From: JARRKC01 sp037388505
GTDB lineage: Bacteria > Acidobacteriota > UBA6911 > RPQK01 > JAPXNP01
NCBI GenBank assembly: GCA_037388505.1
Contig: JARRKC010000009.1
Span: 68,416-132,415 of the forward strand
Direction: 5' to 3'
DNA: 64,000 nt
Shown here: positions 53,234 through 62,205 of the stretch, piece by piece
Layout of the letters: each line of letters begins with the position of its first letter
Numbering within the stretch: the stretch's first letter is position 1
Program-made: the position numbers and the translations under genes
The notes under the pieces: model-generated
The model's input: only the letters and a program-made list of their open reading frames with translations
What the model was told of the DNA's origin: nothing
Databases searched by the model: none

Positions 53234-54045
53234 GTATCCGGAATCTCGCCATTGTGGGCTTCGGATTGCTGTTGATCGCTGCGGCCGATTCCAAGCAGTC
53301 CTGGTTTCTGGACCTCACTCAGAGTGCGGGCGTCCAGGCCCCGCACCACAACCGCTCCTTCGATAACCCCTATGCCAATATCATGGAGGGCTATACCGCT
53401 CTGGGAGCCTCGGCGTCGGTAGCCGATTTCAACGGGGACGGCTTCGAAGATCTCTTCGTGACCGATTCCGAACTCGACGGCAAGAACCACCTTTACCGCA
53501 ACAACGGAAACATGACCTTTACGGACGTCGCCGGTCAGGCAGGCGTCGCCGACGGCAATGATGCCGACGACGCTTCGGCCGACTCGCTCTGGTTCGACTA
53601 CGACAATGACGGCGATCCCGACCTGCTGGTGGTACGCTTCGGACACAACCAGCTGTTCGAGAATCTGGGAAACGGCACCTTCCGTGATGTGACGCGTCAG
53701 GCAGGGCTATACCGATACATGAATGCCATCACCTCGGTTGCCTTCGATTACGATCGGGACGGCGACCTCGATTTGTTCGTGGGCGGCTACTTCCAGGATA
53801 TTGACGTCTTCGAACCCAAGACACCGCGCTTCTTCCCGGAGAGTTTCGAAACCGCAAACAACGGGGGCGGGCTTCTCGTGCGACTTCGGAACGGATCGGT
53901 TCTTCGCAAACAACGGCGACGGGACCTTTACCGACGTCACGAAGACGGCCGTCGGCATCGACACCAAGAAGGGAATGAATGTCGACTGGGGCGATTACGA
54001 CAACGACGGTCTTCTGGACATCTTCGTCACGAACATCACCGATGA
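53230..54045 (+). pseudogene. FG-GAP/UnbV protein, 5' part of a frameshifted gene
   Basis: The first part of the second propeller gene. A signal peptide (about 1-19) is followed by FG-GAP repeats: DFNGDGFEDLF, DYDNDGDPDLL, DYDRDGDLDLF. True coding ends at about 53870-53885, after ETANNGGGLL; the remaining residues to 54045 are out of frame. The continuation lies one frame over. The shift equals one extra base and may sit in the G-run CGGGGGCGGG. A sequencing or assembly error is possible; otherwise the gene is broken. The start overlaps the stop of the preceding gene by four bases. Confidence 0.75.
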
Positions 54046-54814
54046 GTACATGCGCGAAGGGAACTTCCTGTGGAAGAACAACGGGAACCTGACCTTCTCC
54101 GATGTCTCTCGGGAAACGGACACATACGACACCGGATGGGGCTGGGCAGGCAAGTTCTTCGATTACGATCACGATGGCTGGCTCGATCTCTACGTGGTCA
54201 ACGGCTGGGTGTCGGCGGGCAAAGACAATTACGTCGTCGATATCTTCAACATGATCGTCAAGCCGGGAATCGATCTGGCGGACGCTCGCAACTGGCCTCC
54301 GATGGGGAACAAAACCCTGAGCGGTTACCAGAAGAGCCGGATGTTTCACAACGAGAAGGGCCAAATCTTCACCGATCAGGCACCGTCCCTCGGGCTCGAT
54401 TCTCTGAAGGACGGGCGGGGCATCGCTCTGGCCGATTTCGACAACGACGGTCGTATCGATATGTATGTTGCCAACGCCAATTCGACACCGCTCCTGTTCC
54501 GGAACAACCTACCCCTCGACGGACATCGCAACTGGGTGGAGTTCCTGCTGGAGGGAGTCAAGTCGAACCGCGATGCCGTTGGCGCCCAGATGCGTCTGAC
54601 CGCCGGCGGGCGCACGCAACTGAGTTTCGTCAACGGCGGCAACGGGTTCGCCTCGCAGAGCACCCATCGCCTGCACTTCGGCCTGGCGGACAACAGAGAG
54701 ATCCAGAAGGTGGAGATCCGCTGGCCGAGCGGCCAGATCCAGACCTTTCAGAACCTGGCCGCCAATCGTATCTATCGGATCAAGGAGAACGAAGGGATCA
54801 AGAACTTCGAATAG
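53870..54814 (+). pseudogene. FG-GAP/UnbV protein, 3' part of the frameshifted gene
   Basis: Continuation of the gene above, in the next frame. From DFGTDRFFANNGDGTFTDV it reads on through DYDNDGLLDIFVTNITDEYM, DYDHDGWLDLYVVNGW, GYQKSRMFHNEKG and DFDNDGRIDMYVANAN to the UnbV domain (SNRDAVGAQMRL, EIRWPSGQIQTFQNL). This part aligns closely with the third propeller gene (55616-57349), so the two are tandem paralogues. If the frameshift is an artefact the full protein is about 527 aa. A ribosomal +1 slip is unlikely but not excluded. Confidence 0.75.
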
Positions 54815-54881
54815 CGTCCCTGTCGGCTGGGCCAATCTCAGCCGCTGCGGACTCGTTTCTGAGGTTTGGAGTTGAAAGAAC

Positions 54882-55619
54882 ATGGTGAAACCTTTTCTGG
54901 TACTGCTTGTGTTCCTGACAGCCGCCCCAAGCGGCGAGCAGGACTACAGCGCCGCCGTTGCGGCGGTCTCCTCGGGCAACGTCGACGAAGCCCTGAACCA
55001 CTTCGAGGCGGCCTTGAAAGCCGAGCCCAACAATCTCCGTTATGGCAACGACTACCGCCAGGCGGTGATCAAAGAGAAGGCCTACGACCGCAGCATCGCG
55101 TTCTTCGAAAAGCTGGTAGCGGACCATCCGGATGCGGCCAACGCTTTCTTGAATTTCGGATTCGCGTACGTCGACAAGATTCCCGATTCCGGTTCGATTA
55201 CTCAGGTTCTCAACGCGAATACGGCTTTGGGTTACTTTACGAAGTCCATCGACCTCGAGCCGAGCTGGATCGCCTATTACACCCGTGGCAACAGCTACCT
55301 GTTCTGGCCCAAGATCTTCAACCGCACTCAGCTCGGTATCGATGACCTGCAAGTTGCGCTGAAGATGCAGCAGGCGGGTCCCAAACTCGGCGTCTATGTC
55401 CGCACCTACATTGCCCTCGGGGATGGCTACTGGAAGATGGATGAACCGGAACAGGCCAGGAAGTTCTGGAAACAGGGCCTCGAGGAGTACCCCGGGGATG
55501 AGGCGCTCGAGAAGAGGCTGGCGGCGAGCAACGACGAGTTGGGTTCGATCGTCAGTGTCTCCTACGACCCCAATGTTCGCGTAAACACGGATTTGTCCGA
55601 CCTATGGAAACATCAATGA
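54882..55619 (+). CDS. exported TPR protein
   Basis: A 245-aa protein with a signal peptide (MVKPFLVLLVFLTAAPSG) and tetratricopeptide repeats: VDEALNHFEAALKAEPNNLRYGNDY, YDRSIAFFEKLVADHPDAANAF, and PEQARKFWKQGLEEYPGDEAL. The repeats match, in style, the N-terminal TPRs of the 1087-aa protein two genes downstream. Probably a periplasmic partner of the propeller proteins. The stop overlaps the next start by four bases. Confidence 0.8.
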   Translation: MVKPFLVLLVFLTAAPSGEQDYSAAVAAVSSGNVDEALNHFEAALKAEPNNLRYGNDYRQAVIKEKAYDRSIAFFEKLVADHPDAANAFLNFGFAYVDKIPDSGSITQVLNANTALGYFTKSIDLEPSWIAYYTRGNSYLFWPKIFNRTQLGIDDLQVALKMQQAGPKLGVYVRTYIALGDGYWKMDEPEQARKFWKQGLEEYPGDEALEKRLAASNDELGSIVSVSYDPNVRVNTDLSDLWKHQ

Positions 55620-57349
55620 AGGCCACCCTCTTCCTTCTCTTCTTCGTGGGCACCCTGCAGGCCGCAGGGGCGGACGACCCCTCATCCCAGATCCGATTCG
55701 TTGAAATCGGACAGCAGGCCGGAGTCCGGCACCAGCACCATACCCGTCGGTTCAAGGGACCTTACTCGGACGTTCTGGGTATGTTCACTTCCGGCGGGGC
55801 GGCGTCGGCCGTGGCCGACTACGACAACGACGGTCTGGAGGATCTGTTCGTTACCGATTCCGATCAAGGAACGACCAATCATCTGTTTCACAATGACGGC
55901 AATCTCGTCTTCAGCGATCGGACCGAGAAAGCTGGAGTCGGCGGCGGGAATGATCCCAAGACGATCGTAGCCGACGCACTCTTCTTCGACTACGACAACG
56001 ACGGCTGGAAGGATCTGGTACTGGCGCGTTTCGGAACTCCGGTGCTGTTTCACAACCAGGGCGACGGCACGTTCAAGGATGTGACCGCAAGCTGTGGGAT
56101 GAACAAGTTCGCCAACTCTCTTTCCGTTACGACTTTCGATTACGACAACGATGGTCTGCTGGATCTGATCTTCGGCAACTATTTTCCGCCGGTGAACCTG
56201 CTGGATCTGTCGACCACCAAGGTCCTGCCCCGCGATTTGGACAACGCCACCAACGGAGGCGGTGTCACGCTCTGGCGGAATCTCGGGGGAGGTCGCTTCG
56301 AAGACGCCACCGAGAAGGCGGGCCTTGCAAACGGCCATGGATGGACCCTCGATTGCGGCATTGGCGATTTCAATAACGACGGGTTGCCCGACATCTACGT
56401 GGCCAGTGATTACGGAACGGACCGGGTCTACTTCAACAAGGGTGACGGAACGTTTCGGGACGCTTCGCAGACTGCCATCGGATACGACACGAAGAAGGGG
56501 ATGAATGCTGAGGTCGCGGACTATGATAACGATGGATTCCTCGACGTCTATGTCACGAACATCACCGATGAGTACATGAAGGAATGCAACATGCTCTGGC
56601 ACAACAACGGTGACGAGACGTTCACCGACGTTTCGCGGGAAACCGGAACCTGCGACACCTTGTGGGGCTGGGGTGCGAAGTTCGGGGATTTCGACAACGA
56701 CGGTTGGCTCGATCTGTTCGCCGTCAATGGACTCCGTTCGGCCAGCGACGACAACTACATTCCCGTTCTGGTGGAAATGATCATCAGACCCGGAGTCGAT
56801 TTCAGCGACCTATCCAACTGGCCGGCCATCAAGGATATGAGCTGGAGCGGATACCAGAAGAGCAAGCTCTTCCAGAATCTGGGCAAGATGAACATCTTCA
56901 AAGAGATTTCCGCTCAGGCGGGAGTGGACAACGACCTGGACGGGCGCGGCGTCGCCCTCGGGGACTTCGACAACGATGGCCTCCTGGATATCTACCAGAC
57001 TAACGCCGACCAACCGTCCCTTCTGTACCACAACGTCAGCAGCCGGCCCGGCCACTGGATCACGCTCCAGCTGATCGGGACAAAGTCGAATCGCGATGCG
57101 ATCGGCGCTCGTGTGACCTTGACGGCCGGCGGAGCCCGTCAGATGCGGGAAATCTCGGGTGGGGACGGCTACTCCGCCCAAAGCAGCTACCGGCTGCACT
57201 TTGGGATCGGGTCCGCCGAAAAGATCGATGAGTTGCGCATTCGGTGGCCCGGCGGAGGAGAGGAGACCATTTCCGTGCCGTTGGACCGGGTTTCCTACGT
57301 TCGCGAGGGCTCTGGGGTCGTCGATGTCTCTACTATTCGAAAGCCCTGA
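55616..57349 (+). CDS. FG-GAP/UnbV (CRTAC1-type) exported beta-propeller protein
   Basis: A 577-aa secreted protein. The ATG at 55616 overlaps the TPR stop as ATGA; an in-frame ATG at 55604 is an alternative. Signal peptide ends near LQAAGA. FG-GAP calcium loops: DYDNDGLEDLF, DYDNDGWKDLV, DYDNDGLLDLI, DFNNDGLPDIY, DYDNDGFLDVY, DFDNDGWLDLF and DFDNDGLLDIY. The UnbV domain has GTKSNRDAIGARV and LRIRWPGGGEETI. It shares the segment TNITDEYM(K/R)E and GYQKS with the frameshifted gene upstream. No enzymatic residues are recognised. Confidence 0.92.
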   Translation: MKATLFLLFFVGTLQAAGADDPSSQIRFVEIGQQAGVRHQHHTRRFKGPYSDVLGMFTSGGAASAVADYDNDGLEDLFVTDSDQGTTNHLFHNDGNLVFSDRTEKAGVGGGNDPKTIVADALFFDYDNDGWKDLVLARFGTPVLFHNQGDGTFKDVTASCGMNKFANSLSVTTFDYDNDGLLDLIFGNYFPPVNLLDLSTTKVLPRDLDNATNGGGVTLWRNLGGGRFEDATEKAGLANGHGWTLDCGIGDFNNDGLPDIYVASDYGTDRVYFNKGDGTFRDASQTAIGYDTKKGMNAEVADYDNDGFLDVYVTNITDEYMKECNMLWHNNGDETFTDVSRETGTCDTLWGWGAKFGDFDNDGWLDLFAVNGLRSASDDNYIPVLVEMIIRPGVDFSDLSNWPAIKDMSWSGYQKSKLFQNLGKMNIFKEISAQAGVDNDLDGRGVALGDFDNDGLLDIYQTNADQPSLLYHNVSSRPGHWITLQLIGTKSNRDAIGARVTLTAGGARQMREISGGDGYSAQSSYRLHFGIGSAEKIDELRIRWPGGGEETISVPLDRVSYVREGSGVVDVSTIRKP

Positions 57350-57376
57350 TCGGGCAGAGAGGAACGGATTGCGAAA

Positions 57377-60300
57377 ATGAGCGGCAGACAGCTTGGGATC
57401 GTTCTGATCGCCCTTCTGACCGGTCTATCCTCCTCTCTTCTGGCGGAGGATGGCCAGGAGAATGAGCTTTGGCACTACCGCAACCTGGGCAAGGCATTCT
57501 ATGAGAATCCCACGACCCAGTACCAGGCCGTGGAAATGTTCAAGAAGGCTCTGGATTTGGCGCCCGGCTCTCCTCGGGAACTGGTCAACTATGGTTTGGC
57601 CCTCCTGCGGGCAGGCAAGACGGATGAAGGCATTCAGGAGCTCCTGGCCGCCCAGAAGGCGGATCCCAGGATCCCGCACACCTGGTTCAATCTGGGCATC
57701 GTCTACAAGAAGGCCGCCCAGTACGAGAAGTCACGAGAAGAGTTCGAAGAGATGGTGCGGTTGGTTCCCGATGAACCGATCTCACACTACAACCTCGGTG
57801 TCATTCTCAAGCTCACCGGTGACTCGGCGGGAGCTTTGAAGGAGTTCGAGCGTGCGGCCGAGCTGGATCCGAATCTGGCGGGCCCCTATTTCCAGATCTA
57901 CAACGCCTATCGGGCAGCGGGACGGACGGCGGATGCCCAGGAGGCGTTCAAGAAGTTCCAGGAAAACAAGCGCAAACAGGCGTCCAGCGCTGTTCCAGAG
58001 GACCTGGACTGGAGCTACTACTCAGAAATCCTCGACGTCATCGACCCCATGGCAGCGCCGCAGGACTCAGCCCGGAACTTCCCGACGGCGGCCGATTTTC
58101 AGCCGAGTCCTTCCGACCTTCAACTCGCCGGCACTCCCCTGGGTCTCGAACTGATCTCTCCCGAGCAGGGAACGGAGCCGGCTGTCCTGGCATGGTCGGA
58201 TCAGGAGGTGCGACTACTTCCCGCCCTCGGAGGAGAATCGCGGCAAGTCTTCAAAGCAGAGCCCGGGAAGATTCGGACCGTGGCCCCCGGGGACTTCGAC
58301 AATGACGGCAAGGTCGATTTTTGCGTCATCCTGGATCGCGGTATCGCCTTGCTGCGAACCACCGAGCAGGGTTTTCAACGCATCGATTGCCCGGTGGCTG
58401 AGAACGCCTATTCCGCCGCCCTTTGGATGGACTTTGACCACGACTCTGATCTCGACCTCTTCCTGCTGGGAAAGAAGTCATCCCTTTTCCGCAATGACGG
58501 CAACTCCGGATTCAGCGACCAGACTCCGCTCTTTCCATTCGTCGACGGGGAAGCCGTGGTCGGATGCCAGGTCGATCTGGTCAAAGATACGAATGGTACC
58601 GACCTGGTCATGGCCTACGCGGACCGGTCACCTGTTCTATATCGTGACCGACTCGCCGGGCTGTTTGCGGCTTCGGATCTTCCCGGAGTCGACTCGGACA
58701 CGACCCGACTCCATTCGGTCGATCTCAACAACGACGGCTGGACCGATCTATTGGGAAGCTCCGAACACGGTGTTCGCGTCTACTGGAATCACTCCGGGCA
58801 GCTGGAGGCGAGTGACCTCGTGGTCGGTTCGCGGCCGATAGCACTGGCGGATCTCGGCAACCGCGGCTTTCTGGACATCGTCAGCGGCGACCATCTCTTC
58901 CGTAACGATGGACAGGGACATTTCAGTGAAGCCGCCACGATCGACTCGATGAAGGGGGCTCGCCGGTTGGTGGCCGGTGATCTCGATGCCGACGGCAGGG
59001 TCGACCTCGCATTCCTCGATGCCAACGGAACGTTGCGGGCTCTGAGGAGTTGCGCGAAGCCTTCAGCCGATTGGCTGGAAGTGGAGCTGACAGGCGTGCG
59101 GAACGCCCGTCTTGCTCCCGGCGCCGAGGTGGAGGTGAAAGCCGGCCGGCTCTACCAGAAGCGTATCTACGAGGGAGTTCCGTTGCACTTTGGGTTGGGA
59201 ACATTCGGCCAGGTGGATACCGTCCGCATCACTTGGCCCAACGGCCTCATTCAGAACGAGACGGAGCAGCCTGTCGGCAAGCTTCTGACCTTCAAAGAAA
59301 AACAACGCCTGTCCGGATCGTGTCCGATGGTGTTCACATGGAACGGGAGCCGATTCCAGTTCATCACGGACGTGCTCGGCGTGGCCCCCCTGGGTGCGGC
59401 GGCGGGTGACGGCGTCTATTTTCCCGTCGATCACGATGAATATATTCAGATCCCGCCCGGAGCTCTCGAAGCCAACGATAACGGGGACTATGAGGTCCGG
59501 GTCACGGAGGAGCTTCGGGAAGTCAGCTTTCTCGACCAAATCAGGCTGATCGCGGTCGACCATCCGGAAGGAACGAGTATCTTCACCAGCGACAAGTTCA
59601 AGTCTCCTCCGTATCCCAAGTTTCGCCTCTTTGGGGTGAGGGACCGTCACTACCCGGTCCGTGCCCGCGATGATCGGGGAGACGACGTGCGCGCTGCACT
59701 GCTGAAGCGCGATCGTCGTTACCCGGCCGGATTCTCCAGAAACATGGTGGGAGTGGCCGAGCCCCATAGCCTGATCATGGATTTCGGGCCCGGCGCGGCT
59801 CCTGATAATCGGGCCATCCTGGTACTGAACGGATGGGTGGACTGGGCCGACGGAAGTACCATCCGCCGGATCTCCCAGGATCGGACCTCCGGCTTCATCA
59901 TGCCCTACCTGCAGGTCAAGGATGGAGACGGAAACTGGCAGACCGTCGTCGACGACATGGGAGTGCCGGCGGGAAAGCCGAAGACCATCGTGGTCGATCT
60001 GACGGGGAAGTTCCTGTCCGCTTCCCGGCAGGTCCGCATCGTAACCAGCCTTTGCGTCTACTGGGACGAGGCGTTTCTCAGCGAGGATGTCGGACCTCCT
60101 CAGGTTTCGACGGCCGAGCCCCGACTTCGCCGAGCCGATCTGCACTTTCGAGGATTCTCCACTACCGTCGTGCATCCTCAGCGAACTCAGCCGGAGCGGT
60201 TCGAGTATGCCAAGTGGAGACCCGAATCGATGTGGAACCCGACCCCTGGCCTGTACACCCGCTATGGAGAGGTCGCTCCTGTGCTCTCCAGCATCGACGA

Positions 60301-60640
60301 CGAGTTCGTCATCATGGGATCGGGGGACGAACTTCAACTGCTCTTCCCCAGCCGATCTTTGCCTCCGCTGAAGGAAGGGTGGGTCCGGGAGTTTCTCTTG
60401 TTCGTCGACGGTTGGGCCAAAGACGGAGACTTGAACACCGCATTTTCGCAAACCGTGGAACCTCTGCCTTTCCACGGCATGTCCGGGTACCCGTACCGCC
60501 AGGATGAGCACTATCCAAATGACGACGCCCATAGGAGATACCGTTCGGAATACAACACGCGCCCGGCTTTACGGCTGTTGCGTTCCCTGGTCGAAGAACA
60601 CGGAATTCATCGTCCGATGCCAGAGCCGAAGAGTAACTGA
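57377..60640 (+). CDS. 1087-aa TPR / FG-GAP / UnbV fusion with unrecognised C-terminal domain
   Basis: The largest protein in the window. Signal peptide about 1-23; TPRs about 30-195 (AVEMFKKALDLAPGSPREL, HTWFNLGIVYKKAAQYEKSREEFEEMVRL, GALKEFERAAELDPNLAGPY); a degenerate FG-GAP region about 290-560 with DFDNDGKVDF, DFDHDSDLDLF and DLNNDGWTDLL; an UnbV-type domain about 570-635 (LAPGAEVEVKAGRLYQ, VRITWPNGLIQNET). Residues about 645-1087 form a further region I do not recognise, rich in Trp and Gly (LNGWVDWADGSTIRR, FLLFVDGWAKDGDLNTAFSQTVEPLPFHGM). It precedes the acyl carrier protein gene by 32 bp. Probably the central exported component of the operon. Confidence 0.88.
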   Translation: MSGRQLGIVLIALLTGLSSSLLAEDGQENELWHYRNLGKAFYENPTTQYQAVEMFKKALDLAPGSPRELVNYGLALLRAGKTDEGIQELLAAQKADPRIPHTWFNLGIVYKKAAQYEKSREEFEEMVRLVPDEPISHYNLGVILKLTGDSAGALKEFERAAELDPNLAGPYFQIYNAYRAAGRTADAQEAFKKFQENKRKQASSAVPEDLDWSYYSEILDVIDPMAAPQDSARNFPTAADFQPSPSDLQLAGTPLGLELISPEQGTEPAVLAWSDQEVRLLPALGGESRQVFKAEPGKIRTVAPGDFDNDGKVDFCVILDRGIALLRTTEQGFQRIDCPVAENAYSAALWMDFDHDSDLDLFLLGKKSSLFRNDGNSGFSDQTPLFPFVDGEAVVGCQVDLVKDTNGTDLVMAYADRSPVLYRDRLAGLFAASDLPGVDSDTTRLHSVDLNNDGWTDLLGSSEHGVRVYWNHSGQLEASDLVVGSRPIALADLGNRGFLDIVSGDHLFRNDGQGHFSEAATIDSMKGARRLVAGDLDADGRVDLAFLDANGTLRALRSCAKPSADWLEVELTGVRNARLAPGAEVEVKAGRLYQKRIYEGVPLHFGLGTFGQVDTVRITWPNGLIQNETEQPVGKLLTFKEKQRLSGSCPMVFTWNGSRFQFITDVLGVAPLGAAAGDGVYFPVDHDEYIQIPPGALEANDNGDYEVRVTEELREVSFLDQIRLIAVDHPEGTSIFTSDKFKSPPYPKFRLFGVRDRHYPVRARDDRGDDVRAALLKRDRRYPAGFSRNMVGVAEPHSLIMDFGPGAAPDNRAILVLNGWVDWADGSTIRRISQDRTSGFIMPYLQVKDGDGNWQTVVDDMGVPAGKPKTIVVDLTGKFLSASRQVRIVTSLCVYWDEAFLSEDVGPPQVSTAEPRLRRADLHFRGFSTTVVHPQRTQPERFEYAKWRPESMWNPTPGLYTRYGEVAPVLSSIDDEFVIMGSGDELQLLFPSRSLPPLKEGWVREFLLFVDGWAKDGDLNTAFSQTVEPLPFHGMSGYPYRQDEHYPNDDAHRRYRSEYNTRPALRLLRSLVEEHGIHRPMPEPKSN

Positions 60641-60672
60641 GAGATCAGAATGTTCTCATTGAGGAGAGGAAA

Positions 60673-60939
60673 ATGTCAGAAATTACAGCCGAAAGAGTCA
60701 GAGAAGAGGTCAGAAATCGCGTGGCCGAATTGACCGAGATGGATCCCTCCGAGGTCAGCGATACGGCCAGTTTCATCGAGGAACTGGGAGTGGACTCGCT
60801 GATGGCCATCGAATTGATGGTAGCCCTGGACAAGGAGTACAAGATCGACATTCCGGAAGAGGAATTCCGCGAGATCAAGAATGTGGATCAGGCGGTAGAC
60901 GTGGTCATGAAGCACCTTCCCGCGACCTCGCCTCAGTAA
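60673..60939 (+). CDS. acyl carrier protein
   Basis: An 88-aa carrier protein. The phosphopantetheine site is Ser42 in GVDSLMAIELM; the whole sequence has the expected four-helix pattern (VREEVRNRVAELTEM, ITDVAS-like acidic surface, IPEEEFREIKNVDQAV). The ATG has GAGGAGAGG upstream. It directly follows the 1087-aa gene and precedes two ketosynthases, so it probably carries the growing chain for them rather than serving primary fatty-acid synthesis. Confidence 0.93.
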   Translation: MSEITAERVREEVRNRVAELTEMDPSEVSDTASFIEELGVDSLMAIELMVALDKEYKIDIPEEEFREIKNVDQAVDVVMKHLPATSPQ

Positions 60940-60987
60940 GCGGCGGCTGAATCCGGTATCCGAGAGGGTCCGGGAAAGACAACAGAG

Positions 60988-62205
60988 ATGCGCAGAATCG
61001 TCATCACAGGCCTGGGTATGGTTACCCCGGTCGGATCGGGAAAGGAGGCCTTCTGGGAGGCCGTAACTTCCGGCACGAACGGGATCGCACCGGTACGTTC
61101 CTTCGACACGAGCGAGTTCCCCGTGAGTCTGGGGGCCGAAGTCAAAGACTTCGACCCCAGGGATCATGTCCGGAAGCAGCCGCCTCAGCAACTCGGGCGG
61201 GCCTCGCAGATGGCGGTGGCCGCAGGTCATATGGCGATCAAGGACGCAAGAATCGAACTCGAGGGCCTTGATTCCAACCGGATCGGGGTGTCCATGGGCA
61301 CTACATCCGGAGAGCCCCTCTTTGTCGAACAGTACAACGATGCGCGCAAGGCCGGCGGTTTCGACTCGATTCCCGGCGAGATCTTTCCCAAATACCCGTG
61401 TCACGTCATCCCGGGGAATGTGGCCATCGAGTTCGGCTGCAGGGGGCCATCACTGATGATTCCTACGGCCTGTGCAGCGGGCAACTATGCCATCGGCTAC
61501 GCCTACGATCTCCTTCGCATCGGCAGGACCGATCTGATGCTCGCAGGTGGGGCGGATGCGTTCTCACGCATCACCTACATGGGCTTCGCACGCCTCGGCG
61601 CGATCGCTCCCGAGCGCTGCCAGCCTTTCGACAAGAACCGGAAGGGGATGGTTCCCGGCGAAGGCGCCGCCGTGCTGATCCTGGAGCCTTTGGAATCGGC
61701 CCTGGCACGTCAGGCGAATATCTACGCGGAAATCCTCGGGTACGGCGTCAGCTGCGATGCGCATCACATGACGGCAGCACACCCCGAAGGCGCCGGCGCC
61801 ATGCGGGCTATGGCCGCCGCCTTGAAAGAGAGCGGAGTCGCCCGCGAACAGGTGGACTACATCAGTGCTCATGGCACTGGTACTCCCACTAACGACCGTG
61901 TGGAATCGTTGGCCGCAAGGCGGCTTTTCGGCGAACTCGCTGAAAGAATACCCATGAGTTCGATCAAGTCGATGATCGGTCACACGATGGGCGCCGCCAG
62001 CGCCATCGAGGCCGCCTGCTGTGCTCTCGCGCTCAGTACGGGGGTCATTCCGCCGACCATCAATTACGAAGAGGCCGACCCGGAATGTGACTTGGACTAC
62101 GTCCCCAATCAGGCACGCCGGACGGAACCCAGAATCGTTCTCAACAATGCTTATGCCTTCGGGGGCAACAACGCGGCACTATGCCTGGCGAGGTGGGAAG
62201 GTTGA
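60988..62205 (+). CDS. beta-ketoacyl-ACP synthase (FabF / KS-alpha type)
   Basis: A 405-aa condensing enzyme. The catalytic triad is complete: Cys162 in PTACAAGNYAIG, His295 in ISAHGTGTPTN and His332 in MIGHTMGAAS. FabF-like signatures NNAYAFGGNNAALCL near the end are normal. In this context it is likely the active half of a KS-alpha/KS-beta pair, elongating an ACP-bound chain. It could still be a FabF paralogue. It overlaps the next gene by about 25 bp. Confidence 0.93.
   Translation: MRRIVITGLGMVTPVGSGKEAFWEAVTSGTNGIAPVRSFDTSEFPVSLGAEVKDFDPRDHVRKQPPQQLGRASQMAVAAGHMAIKDARIELEGLDSNRIGVSMGTTSGEPLFVEQYNDARKAGGFDSIPGEIFPKYPCHVIPGNVAIEFGCRGPSLMIPTACAAGNYAIGYAYDLLRIGRTDLMLAGGADAFSRITYMGFARLGAIAPERCQPFDKNRKGMVPGEGAAVLILEPLESALARQANIYAEILGYGVSCDAHHMTAAHPEGAGAMRAMAAALKESGVAREQVDYISAHGTGTPTNDRVESLAARRLFGELAERIPMSSIKSMIGHTMGAASAIEAACCALALSTGVIPPTINYEEADPECDLDYVPNQARRTEPRIVLNNAYAFGGNNAALCLARWEG

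Noticed and set aside
59063..60532. 489-aa minus-strand frame opposite the 1087-aa fusion
   Set aside because: Shadow of a long gene whose start, TPRs and UnbV part are clear on the plus strand.
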